Positions 16,669 to 23,957 of a DNA stretch of 42,707 nucleotides are shown here, piece by piece. This DNA is from Arthrobacter cavernae (GTDB lineage Bacteria > Actinomycetota > Actinomycetes > Actinomycetales > Micrococcaceae). Positions within the stretch are counted from its first letter, which is position 1, and each line of letters opens with the position of its first letter. The notes below the pieces were generated by a model. It saw nothing but the letters and a program-made list of their open reading frames with translations, did not search any database and was not told the origin of the DNA. The stretch covers positions 1-42,707 of the forward strand of contig NZ_JAFNLL010000006.1 in the NCBI RefSeq assembly GCF_017368795.1, given 5' to 3'. The translations under genes were made by a program, and so were the position numbers.

Positions 16669-17529
16669 ACGTCTAGCACCGCCGCCGCCTCCGTACGGCC
16701 TACCCGCAACATTCCCGCCGAGATCGCCCGCTCCTGGCTCCTCGTGAACGCCATGAAGACGGAACTCTTCGACGAATCGGCCAGCTCCCGCGCGGACGCC
16801 ATCATCCTTGACATCGAAGACGCCGTGGACCCCTCGCAGAAGGACGCCGCGCGCGAAAACGTCGTGAACTGGCTGGCCGCCGGCGGCCAGGCCTGGGTCC
16901 GCATCAACGACGCCACCAGCCCGTTCTGGGCCGACGACCTCGCCGGACTCCGCGGCACGCCCGGCCTGCTGGGCGTCATGCTCGCGAAGACCGAATCCGC
17001 GGACCAGGTCACCGAATCCTTCCACCGCATGGACGGCAAGACCCCAGTGGTTGCCCTGGTCGAGTCCGCCCTCGGCATCGAGGAAGCCAACCACATCGCG
17101 CGCGCCCAGGGTGCCTTCCGCCTGGCCTTCGGTTCCGGCGACTTCCGCCGCGACACCGGCATGGCGGCCACCCCGGAGGCCATGGCCTACCCGCGCGCCA
17201 AGCTGGTCGTCGCCAGCCGCGTCGGCAACTTGCCGGGCCCCATCGACGGCCCCACGGTCGGCACTAACCACCCCATCCTGCGCGAGCAGACCGGCATCAC
17301 GGTCGCCATGGGCATGACCGGCAAGCTGTGCCTGGCCATCGACCAGACCAAGATCATCAATGAGGTCATCAGCCCCACGCCGTCCGACGTCGCCTGGGCC
17401 ACCGACTTCATGAACGACTTCGAGGCCAACGGCCGCGTGATCCGCGACGGTTCGGACCTCCCGCGCCTGGGCCGCGCCGAGAAGATCATGAAGCTTGCCG
17501 TGGCCTTCGGGGTCCAGCCCTCCCTGTAA
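16666..17529 (+). CDS. HpcH/HpaI aldolase / citrate lyase beta-like (CoA ester lyase)
   Basis: A 287-residue CitE-like protein expected to cleave or hydrolyse a beta-hydroxyacyl-CoA such as citramalyl- or malyl-CoA. Conserved family segments are ADAIILDIEDAVDP (magnesium and substrate site), ARENVVNWL, WVRIND, VALVESALGIEEA and FGSGDFRRDTG. There are no partner citrate lyase alpha/gamma genes nearby, so it is a standalone CitE-like enzyme rather than part of citrate lyase. I chose ATG 16666 over an upstream TTG at 16603 because the homology-like part starts after it and a leaderless-type -10 precedes it. A bulged hairpin at 17534-17593 ends the gene. Confidence 0.85.
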   Translation: MTSSTAAASVRPTRNIPAEIARSWLLVNAMKTELFDESASSRADAIILDIEDAVDPSQKDAARENVVNWLAAGGQAWVRINDATSPFWADDLAGLRGTPGLLGVMLAKTESADQVTESFHRMDGKTPVVALVESALGIEEANHIARAQGAFRLAFGSGDFRRDTGMAATPEAMAYPRAKLVVASRVGNLPGPIDGPTVGTNHPILREQTGITVAMGMTGKLCLAIDQTKIINEVISPTPSDVAWATDFMNDFEANGRVIRDGSDLPRLGRAEKIMKLAVAFGVQPSL

Positions 17530-17533
17530 GACC

Positions 17534-17593
17534 GTTGCGAGGCCCGCTCTACGTCCCTTCACAGCAGTTTGGCACGTAGAGCGGGCCCGCAAC
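17534..17593 (+). terminator. Long bulged hairpin after the CitE-like gene
   Basis: The arms GTTGCG-A-GGCCCGCTCTACGT (17534-17554) and their complement (17574-17593) pair over 20 bp with one bulged base and a 19-nt loop. It starts 4 bp after the CitE-like stop. There is no T-run. The right arm ends where a 13-bp direct repeat begins. Confidence 0.6.
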
Positions 17594-17620
17594 GCACCAG
17601 TAGACACCGCACCAGTAGAC
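17593..17620 (+). repeat. Duplicated 13-bp promoter segment
   Basis: CGCACCAGTAGAC occurs at 17593-17605 and 17608-17620, a 15-bp period. The second copy contributes the -10-like TAGACT of the next gene, and the first carries an equivalent TAGACA. A recent tandem duplication has apparently duplicated the promoter core. Confidence 0.7.
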
Positions 17621-17630
17621 TTGGACGGTG
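17616..17630 (+). promoter_or_regulatory. Probable leaderless promoter of the 74-residue membrane protein
   Basis: TAGACT (17616-17621), then 6 nt, then GTG at 17628. No ribosome site is visible. The -10 lies in the second copy of a 13-bp direct repeat. Confidence 0.6.
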
Positions 17631-17852
17631 CTGAACGAATTCTGGGCCACCGCGTCCACCGCCTACAAAGCGCTGGTTTTCAGCGCCATGGGGCTCATCG
17701 CCGTCGGGATCATCCTCAACATCGTGGCCAACACCTCCCAGAACCAGGGCCTGGCCATGGCCTCGCTGGCCGTGATCGGGGCGGGCCTGGTACTGCACGT
17801 CGTGGGCCTCATCTACCGCGGGCAGCAGATCCGCAAGGGCTACAAGAAGTAA
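17628..17852 (+). CDS. Small two-span membrane protein, unknown function
   Basis: A 74-residue protein starting MLNEFWATAS with two hydrophobic spans: about residues 15-34 (ALVFSAMGLIAVGIILNIV) and 43-62 (MASLAVIGAGLVLHVVGLIY). It ends in a basic tail, RGQQIRKGYKK, placing the C-terminus in the cytoplasm by the positive-inside rule. I do not recognise a family. The GTG start is supported by the leaderless -10 just upstream. It sits between the CitE-like gene and the dehydratase pair with its own promoter. Confidence 0.75.
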   Translation: MLNEFWATASTAYKALVFSAMGLIAVGIILNIVANTSQNQGLAMASLAVIGAGLVLHVVGLIYRGQQIRKGYKK

Positions 17853-17880
17853 CCGCACGCCACCCCGGCCCGCGGGCCGA

Positions 17881-17895
17881 TAGGGTTGGACCATG
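17881..17895 (+). promoter_or_regulatory. Probable leaderless promoter of the dehydratase pair
   Basis: TAGGGT (17881-17886), 6 nt, then ATG at 17893, with no ribosome site. It sits 28 bp after the preceding stop, so the dehydratase pair probably has its own transcript. Confidence 0.6.
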
Positions 17896-18342
17896 AGTAT
17901 CAATCCGGACCTGCAGGGCCGCAGCTACCCTGCCGCAGAGGTTTACGACGTCGGCCGTGAAAAGATCCGCGAGTTCGCCCGGGCCGTGAAGGCCAGCCAC
18001 CCGGCGCACTTCGATGTGGAGGCCGCCAAGGCCCTCGGCCACAAGGACCTCGTGGCCCCGCCCACCTTCGCCATCATCGTCGCCCAGCGCGCCGACGCCC
18101 TGCTCGTGGAAGACCCCGAGTCCGGCATCGACTTCTCGCGCGTGGTCCACGCCGACCAGCGCTTCACGCACCACCGCGCCATCGTCGCCGGCGACCAGCT
18201 GGTGGCCGAACTGCACGTGGACGGCGTCCGCGCCATGGGCGGCGGAGCCATGATCACCACCCGCTCCGAGATTTCCACGGTGGCAGGCGAGAAGGTCGCC
18301 ACCACCACCTCGTCCATCCTGGTCCGCGGAGAGGGACAGTAA
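17893..18342 (+). CDS. MaoC-like N-terminal (FAS1 dehydratase-type) hot-dog protein, HadA-like
   Basis: A 149-residue hot-dog fold protein similar in layout to mycobacterial HadA and the UPF0336 group. It starts MSINPDLQGRSYP and has VGREKIREFARAV and DLVAPPTFAIIV. HadA-type subunits lack the catalytic motif and need a HadB-type partner. That partner is encoded 2 bp downstream and carries the hydratase motif. The pair probably dehydrates or hydrates a 3-hydroxyacyl thioester. In a genus that does not make mycolic acids the substrate is unclear. Confidence 0.85.
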   Translation: MSINPDLQGRSYPAAEVYDVGREKIREFARAVKASHPAHFDVEAAKALGHKDLVAPPTFAIIVAQRADALLVEDPESGIDFSRVVHADQRFTHHRAIVAGDQLVAELHVDGVRAMGGGAMITTRSEISTVAGEKVATTTSSILVRGEGQ

Positions 18343-18344
18343 CC

Positions 18345-18782
18345 ATGAGCCCCAAAATTGCAGAACTGGCAGTCGGCCAGGAAATCGGCACCCGCAGCAT
18401 TGACGTGACCCGCCAGGACCTCGTGAAGTACGCGGGCGCCTCCGGCGACTTCAACCCGATCCACTGGAACGAAGCCTTCGCCACCGGCGTCGAACTGCCC
18501 GGCGTCATCGCCCACGGCATGTTCACCATGGGCTCCGCAGTGCAGCTGGTCAGCGACTGGGCCGGCGATCCCGCCGCCGTGGTCGACTACCAGACCCGCT
18601 TCACCAAGCCCGTGCTGGTCGCCGACACCACGGCCACCGGCGGTGCCGGCGCCGTCATCGAGGTCACCGGAGTGGTGGGAGCGCTCGACGCCGACGCCGG
18701 CACCGCGCGCATCGACCTCACCGTCGTCTCGGCCGGCCTGAAGGTACTCATGAAGTCCCAAGCCGTCGTCAAGCTTTCTTGA
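18345..18782 (+). CDS. MaoC family dehydratase, HadB-like catalytic subunit
   Basis: A 145-residue hot-dog hydratase/dehydratase. The hydratase motif is visible as YAGASGDFNPIHWNEAFA (about residues 28-45), where Asp34 and His39 are the expected catalytic pair, followed by GVIAHGMFTMG. Start ATG 18345 has GAGAGGGA upstream inside the end of the HadA-like gene. It forms a heterodimer candidate with that gene. Its stop is followed by a 15-bp perfect hairpin that overlaps the start region of the MFS gene. Confidence 0.88.
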   Translation: MSPKIAELAVGQEIGTRSIDVTRQDLVKYAGASGDFNPIHWNEAFATGVELPGVIAHGMFTMGSAVQLVSDWAGDPAAVVDYQTRFTKPVLVADTTATGGAGAVIEVTGVVGALDADAGTARIDLTVVSAGLKVLMKSQAVVKLS

Positions 18783-18805
18783 GCCGAAACACAACATCCA
18801 CGCGG

Positions 18806-18839
18806 GGCGCCACTGTGGCAGGAATGCCACAGTGGCGCC
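18806..18839 (+). terminator. Perfect 15-bp hairpin with GGAA loop over the MFS start region
   Basis: GGCGCCACTGTGGCA (18806-18820) pairs perfectly with 18825-18839 around a GGAA tetraloop (GNRA type). No T-run follows. It could terminate the dehydratase transcript or attenuate the MFS gene. The candidate starts GTG 18815 and ATG 18824 both lie inside it, so in an mRNA read through from upstream the start codon would be masked. Confidence 0.6.
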
Positions 18840-20095
18840 TCGCCGTGCTCACGTCCTACGCCGCCAGCGGCATCGCCTTCGCCACCTGGGTCTCCCGGCT
18901 GCCGGCTATCCGGGACGGCCTTGACCTGACCCCCGGAACCGTGGGCCTGCTGCTGCTGTGCATGACGGTTGCGTCCTTCATCTCCATCTCGGCCTCCGGG
19001 ATCATCGTCCTGCGGCTCGGTTCCCGGATGACCACGCGGATCGGCAGCACCATGGTGGGCCTGGGGCTGGCCGGAGTGGGCTTCGGGACCGTGGTCTCCA
19101 GCCCCGTGGCCGTGGCCCTGGGGCTCGGCGTGGTGGGCCTGGGCACGGCCAGCTGGAACACCGCCTCCAATGTGGAGGGCGCCGCCCTCGAGCGGGCGAT
19201 GGGCCGGCACATCATGCCGCACCTGCACGGTGCCTTCAGCCTGGGAACCGTGGCCGCCGCAGGTTTCGGGGCCTGGGCAGCTGCCGTGCACATGCCCGTT
19301 GTGTGGCATTTCTCGCTGGTAGGCCTGGTGGTGGCCGGATCCGTGGTCACGGCCGGGTTCTGGTTCCGCGCCGACGCCGTTGCGCCCGCTGCGCGGAAAT
19401 TCAGCCCAGACCGCACGGACACCTTTGAGGACCCGTCCACGGGGCCGCTACCCATCATCGGTGCGGAAACCGCCGTCGGGGATTCCAAGGATCTTGCCGC
19501 GCCCGCTCCGCTGGACGGCAAGCGCATGGTGGCCCAGGCCTGGCGGGAACGGCGCACCCTGCTGATCGGCGTCCTCGTCCTGGGCCTCGCCCTGGCAGAA
19601 GGCGCGGCGGGCGACTGGGTGGCCCTGGCATTGTCCGACAGCTACGGGCAATCCGATGCAGCGGGCGCCCTGGGCTACGGCATCTTCGTCTCGTTCATGA
19701 CCATCGGCCGCTTCGGCGGCACCGTGGTGCTGGACCGCTTCGGGCGCGTGGCGGTGATGCGCTGGTGCTCTGCCACCGCGGTGGCCGGCCTCGCCCTGTT
19801 CGTGTTCTCACCGGTGCCGTGGCTGGCTTTCGTGGCGCTGGCCGTTTGGGGCCTGGGCTCCTCGCTCGGGTTCCCGGTCGGCATGTCCGCCGCCGCGGAC
19901 GACCCCGCCCATGCGGCGGCCCGGGTGTCCGTGGTCTCCACCATCGGCTACGGTGCCTTCCTCTGCGGTCCGCCGCTCCTGGGCTTGCTGGCCGAGCACT
20001 TCGGCATCCTGCATTCCCTGCTGGCGCCCCTGGTCCTCCTGGTGCTCAGCTTCTTCCTCGCGCCGCTCTCCCGAAAGCGGCCCCTTCCCGGCTGA
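18815..20095 (+). CDS. MFS transporter (YbjJ-like)
   Basis: A polytopic carrier of about 426 residues with 12 predicted spans. The first is LTSYAASGIAFATWVSRLPAI, whose FATW-SRLPAI segment is characteristic of YbjJ-type carriers. A central hydrophilic loop of about 60 residues (RADAVAPAARKFSPDRTDTF onward) separates the two halves. Substrate unknown. The start is unsettled: TTG 18779 overlaps the previous stop but has no ribosome site; GTG 18815 has GGGG at suitable distance; ATG 18824 has none. The last two lie in a perfect hairpin. The stop region is tandemly duplicated in frame (20087-20122). Confidence 0.85.
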   Translation: MAGMPQWRLAVLTSYAASGIAFATWVSRLPAIRDGLDLTPGTVGLLLLCMTVASFISISASGIIVLRLGSRMTTRIGSTMVGLGLAGVGFGTVVSSPVAVALGLGVVGLGTASWNTASNVEGAALERAMGRHIMPHLHGAFSLGTVAAAGFGAWAAAVHMPVVWHFSLVGLVVAGSVVTAGFWFRADAVAPAARKFSPDRTDTFEDPSTGPLPIIGAETAVGDSKDLAAPAPLDGKRMVAQAWRERRTLLIGVLVLGLALAEGAAGDWVALALSDSYGQSDAAGALGYGIFVSFMTIGRFGGTVVLDRFGRVAVMRWCSATAVAGLALFVFSPVPWLAFVALAVWGLGSSLGFPVGMSAAADDPAHAAARVSVVSTIGYGAFLCGPPLLGLLAEHFGILHSLLAPLVLLVLSFFLAPLSRKRPLPG

Positions 20096-20122
20096 GCGCC
20101 CGCTTCCGGCTGAGCACCCGGG
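20087..20122 (+). repeat. 18-bp tandem duplication across the MFS stop codon
   Basis: Two consecutive 18-bp units, each starting with [C/T]CCGGCTGAGC, match at 14 of 18 positions. Both contain an in-frame TGA (20093-20095 and 20111-20113), giving a spare stop. A weaker third similarity, TCCCGGCTAGGC, lies at 20126-20137 and supplies the murB -10 hexamer. Confidence 0.65.
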
Positions 20123-20132
20123 CAATCCCGGC

Positions 20133-20147
20133 TAGGCTGGTTCGGTG
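20133..20147 (+). promoter_or_regulatory. Probable leaderless promoter of murB
   Basis: TAGGCT (20133-20138), 6 nt, GTG at 20145, and no ribosome site. Confidence 0.65.
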
Positions 20148-21212
20148 ACCCAGATGATGCTTTCCGAACTGACCACTGCCGCCGTGGGCGGCCCCGCGGG
20201 CAACTACGTGGTGGCCGGAACCGAGGCCGAAATCATTGAGGCCGTCCGTTCCGCCGACGCCGCGGGGGAGAAGCTGCTTATCATCGGCGGCGGTTCCAAT
20301 CTGCTAGTGTCCGACGACGGCTACCCCGGCACCGTCCTGAAGATCGCCTCCGAGGGCCTCAAGGTCACGGCCGAGGACAGCTGCGGGGGAGTCTCCGTGG
20401 TGGTCCAAGCCGGGCACAACTGGGACGCCCTGGTGGAACACTCGGTCCTGCACGCGTGGTCGGGACTTGAGGCGCTTTCCGGCATTCCCGGGGCCACGGG
20501 CGCCACGCCGGTGCAGAACGTGGGCGCCTACGGGGCCGACGTCTCGCAGACCATCACGGCCGTGCGGACCTGGGACCGCGAACGGAATGCCGTCCAGACC
20601 TTCACCAGTTCCGAGCTGAAGTTCGGGTACCGGGACTCCATCCTCAAGCAGACCACCGTGGAAGGTTCGCCGCGCTACGTGGTGCTCACGGTCGAATTCC
20701 AGCTCCCGCTGGGCCGCATGAGCGCCCCCATCCGCTATGCCGAACTGGCCCGCGTCCTCGGCGTCGAAGCCGGCAAGCGTGCCTATGCCAACGATGTCCG
20801 CCGCGAGGTCCTGCGCCTGCGCGCCTCCAAGGGCATGGTCCTGGACCCCGCGGACCGGGACACCTATTCCACGGGATCCTTCTTCACCAACCCCATCGTT
20901 CCGGCCGCCGTCGCGGATGGCCTGCCGGAGAATGCGCCGCGGTACCCGGCCGGGGCCGACGGCCTGGTGAAGCTTTCCGCGGCCTGGCTGATCGACCACG
21001 CGGGTTTCGGCAAGGGCTTCGGGATCGAACCCGGCAGCGTGTCCGGCGGCCGGGCCTCGCTCTCCACCAAGCACACGCTGGCCATCACCAACCGCGGCTC
21101 GGCCAGCGCCGCGGACATGGTGGCGGTCGCACGCGCGGTGCGCGCCGGCGTCGTCGAGCGTTTTGGCATTGAACTGCACCCCGAACCGCTGCTGATCGGC
21201 GTCGCACTCTAA
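20145..21212 (+). CDS. murB: UDP-N-acetylmuramate dehydrogenase
   Basis: A 355-residue FAD-dependent reductase making UDP-N-acetylmuramate from UDP-GlcNAc-enolpyruvate with NADPH in cytoplasmic peptidoglycan synthesis. FAD-binding GGGSNLLVSDDG is near residue 49. GIPGATGATPVQNVGAYG binds the substrate, YRDSILK and the catalytic-serine motif STGSFFTNP follow, and HPEPLLIG ends the protein. Length and the FGYRDS motif suit the E. coli-like type I enzyme. The GTG start 20145 is supported by the leaderless promoter; an alternative ATG lies four codons in. It follows the MFS gene by 49 bp but appears to be transcribed on its own. Confidence 0.95.
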   Translation: MTQMMLSELTTAAVGGPAGNYVVAGTEAEIIEAVRSADAAGEKLLIIGGGSNLLVSDDGYPGTVLKIASEGLKVTAEDSCGGVSVVVQAGHNWDALVEHSVLHAWSGLEALSGIPGATGATPVQNVGAYGADVSQTITAVRTWDRERNAVQTFTSSELKFGYRDSILKQTTVEGSPRYVVLTVEFQLPLGRMSAPIRYAELARVLGVEAGKRAYANDVRREVLRLRASKGMVLDPADRDTYSTGSFFTNPIVPAAVADGLPENAPRYPAGADGLVKLSAAWLIDHAGFGKGFGIEPGSVSGGRASLSTKHTLAITNRGSASAADMVAVARAVRAGVVERFGIELHPEPLLIGVAL

Positions 21213-21249
21213 CGCTGACGGAGCCGCTGCTGCTGGCCCGGCCGCACAG

Positions 21250-21744
21250 TCAGGGAAGCGGCGCCTCACGGTCCGCCTGGGGCAGGACCTTGTTCAGGAG
21301 CACGAAGGTCAGGCCGCAGCTCACGGAACCCTGCAGGAAGATCTGCGTGAACGCCAGGCTCTGCGGGGACGGCCCGCTGGGCAGGAACAGGCCCGCTGTG
21401 GCAAAGCCGAGCAGTCCGAGCAGCAGCACGATGGCTCCCAGCAGGAAACTGCGGACCTGCGACGCTGCGGCAGGGTAGGCCCATGGCTCCGGTGCATCCG
21501 CGGCGGCTTCCTCGGCGCCTGCGGTGGGCTGGCATACCGCTCCGAGTCCGATGAGCAGCGCCGAAGCCGCAGTGGCCACGATCCCTGCGGCCTGGACCAG
21601 CTGCATCCCCGGAGGCAGGCTGACCCCGGTTCCCAATGCCACCGCCAGGCCGGCCGCCAATCCCGCAGCCGTGAAGCACCAGCCAGCGGTGGCCAGCCGC
21701 CGGCTCAGGGGCCGCAGGAGCGGGGCCAGGTCACCGAAGAGCAT
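21250..21744 (-). CDS. Four-span membrane protein, unknown function
   Basis: A 164-residue hydrophobic protein (MLFGDLAPLLRPLSRRL...) with four spans: about residues 19-38, 47-68, 99-120 and 131-150. A hydrophilic Ala/Glu-rich loop lies between spans 2 and 3. I recognise no family. The ATG 21744 is preceded by a leaderless -10. It is convergent with murB (37 bp apart, no clear terminator) and divergent from the winged-helix gene. Confidence 0.75.
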   Translation of the reverse strand: MLFGDLAPLLRPLSRRLATAGWCFTAAGLAAGLAVALGTGVSLPPGMQLVQAAGIVATAASALLIGLGAVCQPTAGAEEAAADAPEPWAYPAAASQVRSFLLGAIVLLLGLLGFATAGLFLPSGPSPQSLAFTQIFLQGSVSCGLTFVLLNKVLPQADREAPLP

Positions 21745-21756
21745 GCCACCACTGTA
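21742..21756 (-). promoter_or_regulatory. Probable leaderless promoter of the four-span membrane protein
   Basis: On the minus strand TACAGT (complement of 21751-21756), then GGTGGC (6 nt), then ATG at 21744. No ribosome site. Confidence 0.6.
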
Positions 21757-21812
21757 GTGGCGGCTGCTGCGAGGTGGCTGGGAACTGCGTGTGCGTAGCC
21801 GGGGATGGCCCC

Positions 21813-21827
21813 TAGGATGGGGCCATG
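21813..21827 (+). promoter_or_regulatory. Probable leaderless promoter of the winged-helix gene
   Basis: TAGGAT (21813-21818), 6 nt, ATG at 21825. The two divergent -10 hexamers here are only about 56 bp apart, so the promoters overlap in their upstream parts. Confidence 0.6.
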
Positions 21828-22776
21828 GCAGCTTCCGCGAAGATCCGTGTCACGCCCCAGGTCATCGGCCGCCTGCGGCTCGCCAGCCAGGGCTTGCTGG
21901 ATGGCTTCGGCAGTGTGGCTGAGTGTGTGTCCAGGATGGGCGCGATGCAGGCACAGGACCTGCCATCGGCATTGTGGGCGGTGGGCCAGCGCGTGCCCGG
22001 TTCGGGATTGTCGGACGTCAGGGCCGCCATCGACGCCGGAACCGTCGTGAGGTCCTGGCCCCTGCGGGGCACGCTCCACCTCCTCGCTCCCGAGGACCTG
22101 CGCTGGATTCTGGCGATCACCTCCCCTCGGATGCTGAAGATGGTGGCTCCCCGCCACCGTGAACTGGGGATCACGACGGAGGACACCGCGGACTGCCGGA
22201 GGATCGCCTCGAAGCTCACATCCGGGGGCCAGGGTGCCACCCGTGAAGAGCTCTTCGCAGCATTCGAGGACGGCGGGCAGATCACCAAGGCACAGCGCGG
22301 AGTGCACCTGATCTGGAGCCTGTGCCAGCATGCGTGGTTTGTCCAGGGCCCCATGGCAGGTACGGGCGGCAAGCCTGCCGGCCAGCAGCTGTTTATGCCC
22401 TTTGAGGAATGGATTACCCGGTCCCGTGACCTGGGCCGCGAGGAGGGGATCGCCGAGCTGTTCCTGCGGTACTGCCGCAGCCACGGTCCCGCCACCGAAC
22501 GCGATTTTTCCTGGTGGAGCCAGATACCCCTTGCGGATGTGAGGAAAGCGGTGGCCGCCGTCCGCGGGCAGCTCGTTGAGCTCGTCTTCCGGGACACCAG
22601 CTATTGGCTGTCCCCGGAGACTGCGGCAATGCTCGACGATGGGCACCTGGTCGCGGGAAGGAACGGGCAAGGGCGCCGCCGTCGTGCCTGAACCGTTCGA
22701 CGGTAGCCTGGGTCCGGCTGCGCAGCGCTCCTTCGAACTCCAGGCCGCCGAGTACCTGAAGTTCATGGCCGCCTGA
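21825..22776 (+). pseudogene. Winged-helix DNA-binding (HTH_42/YcaQ-like) protein, broken by internal deletion
   Basis: The first frame encodes 288 residues (MAASAKIRVTPQVIGRLRLA...) typical of the winged-helix family that includes DNA glycosylases of the AlkX/YcaQ kind: MGAMQAQDLPSALWAVGQR, RSWPLRGTLHLLAPEDLRW, and DTSYWLSPETAAML. It then runs into GRNGQGRRRRA and a stop at about 22691. The family's usual C-terminal end continues in the +1 frame: GTWSREGTGKGAAVVPEPF through to EYLKFMAA, with TGA at 22774-22776. The segment normally between them (containing LLPGFDE-like and DRS-like motifs, about 60-70 residues) is absent. I infer a deletion near 22630-22645 that removed it and shifted the frame. 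A sequencing error alone would not explain the missing block. Confidence 0.7.
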
Positions 22777-22786
22777 TTGGGCGCTG

Positions 22787-22798
22787 GCTGTTTCGTCG
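22787..22798 (+). repeat. Left copy of a 12-bp repeat flanking the AbiEi/nuclease gene
   Basis: GCTGTTTCGTCG at 22787-22798 is repeated exactly at 23970-23981, on either side of the AbiEi/nuclease-like gene. The following 22798-22826 can form a 7-bp stem (GTTGCCC/GGGCAAC), a weak terminator for the winged-helix gene. Confidence 0.5.
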
Positions 22799-22878
22799 TT
22801 GCCCCGCTGATTCGTCGCCGGGCAACCACGGATTAGCGGTGCGGAGACGGTCCAAGGCCATCATCGGCGCAGACGGCG

Positions 22879-22915
22879 TTGTCCACATTCCCGGGCTGAC
22901 GCGGTGTTGTCCACA
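22879..22915 (+). promoter_or_regulatory. Two DnaA-box-like sites (TTGTCCACA)
   Basis: TTGTCCACA, the high-GC actinobacterial form of the DnaA box, occurs twice in the same orientation at 22879-22887 and 22907-22915, 28 bp apart. They lie about 75-110 bp upstream of the nuclease-like gene. They could bind DnaA or another protein controlling this gene. Two sites without dnaA/dnaN neighbours do not make an origin. Confidence 0.5.
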
Positions 22916-22987
22916 TAGCCGCGTGCGGGCCTCGCGCCAACGGGCTGCCGTGGCCAATGCTGGCACAATGAAGGCACAGGCTCGTTG

Positions 22988-23956
22988 ATGAAGGTGCAGG
23001 CATTGAAAGCGGAACTGGCCAGGCGGTGGCCTCCTGAACGCGTGGCCGGCACCTCGATGCTTGCCGCCCACGGCATCGGTGACAGGCTCCTGACGGCAGG
23101 CGTCGCTGCCGGGGTGCTGGTGCGTGTGCGGCGGGGAGCCTATGTGCCGGCGGAGCTCTGGCATGGCGCCAAACCATGGGAAAGGAACATGATCGCCATC
23201 CAGGCGCATCACCTTTCCACGGGCGGCAGCAGCATCTACAGCCATGTCAGCGCCGCGCGCATTCACAAGTGCTGGGTGTGGGACTGCAGCCCCCTGGTCC
23301 ACGTCACTACGCCTTTCAACCCGGCACGCGGCAGTTCGGGGCCTGATGTGCGCGCCTACCGGTCGCCGCTGGAGCCTGCCGAGCTGGTGGAAATACCGGC
23401 AACGTCCGGCCGTCCCGTTCTGGCAACGAGCCTGGAGAGGACCGTCCTTGACTGCGCGCGGACGCTCGAGTTTGAACGTGCTGTCATTATCGGCGATCAC
23501 GCCCTTCGCATGGGGGCCGACCCTGTCCACATGTTGGAGGCAGTGACTTCCGGACGCATCCAGCGAGGTGCCCATAGGGTTCGGAACGTACTGGAGGCCC
23601 TGGACGGCGCGTCCGAATCACCAGGCGAGTCCCGGACCAGGATCCTCATGGTGCGCGCCGGGATTCCTGCCCCAACACCCCAAGTCGAGATTCCTACCGC
23701 CGCAGGCCTGTTCCGGGCAGACTTTGCGTGGAAACGGGAGAAACTGATCCTCGAATTCGACGGCAAGGACAAGTACTTCGATTACCGGCCCACGGAGCTC
23801 GTGCTTTTCGAGGAACGCCAGCGCGAAACGGCGCTCCGCGAGCTCGGCTGGGAGTTTGTCCGCGTGCGGTGGCCCCAGTTGCTGCAACCGTACGAAGTGG
23901 AACGCCGCATCAACCTCGCCCTCGAGCGGTGCCGGCAGCGGAGTGTCTGCGCATGA
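22988..23956 (+). CDS. AbiEi-like antitoxin domain fused to PD-(D/E)XK (DUF559/Vsr-like) nuclease domain
   Basis: About 322 residues, ATG 22988. The N-terminal part (to about 95) resembles AbiEi winged-helix antitoxin domains: TSMLAAHGIGDRLLTAG, then VRVRRGAYVPAELW. The C-terminal part from about 215 looks like the small endonuclease fold of DUF559/Vsr proteins: ESRTRILMVRAG, FRADFAW, LILEFDGKDKY (Asp, then Glu and Lys of the PD-(D/E)XK core) and ERQRETALRELGWEFVRVRW. No AbiEii-type toxin gene is adjacent, so it is a standalone member of a family common in actinobacteria with unproven function. Just upstream ATGAAGGCACAGGC (22968) nearly repeats the start region ATGAAGGTGCAGGC and opens a six-codon frame ending in TGATG over this start. 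A -10-like CACAAT is at 22964-22969. Confidence 0.75.
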   Translation: MKVQALKAELARRWPPERVAGTSMLAAHGIGDRLLTAGVAAGVLVRVRRGAYVPAELWHGAKPWERNMIAIQAHHLSTGGSSIYSHVSAARIHKCWVWDCSPLVHVTTPFNPARGSSGPDVRAYRSPLEPAELVEIPATSGRPVLATSLERTVLDCARTLEFERAVIIGDHALRMGADPVHMLEAVTSGRIQRGAHRVRNVLEALDGASESPGESRTRILMVRAGIPAPTPQVEIPTAAGLFRADFAWKREKLILEFDGKDKYFDYRPTELVLFEERQRETALRELGWEFVRVRWPQLLQPYEVERRINLALERCRQRSVCA

Positions 23957-23957
23957 A

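Noticed and set aside
18779..18823. TTG at 18779 as the MFS start
   Set aside because: It overlaps the previous stop but has no ribosome site, and the added residues do not look conserved; not fully excluded.
22879..22915. Replication origin suggested by two DnaA-like boxes
   Set aside because: Only two boxes, no AT-rich unwinding region and no dnaA, dnaN or parAB genes; kept only as possible regulatory sites.
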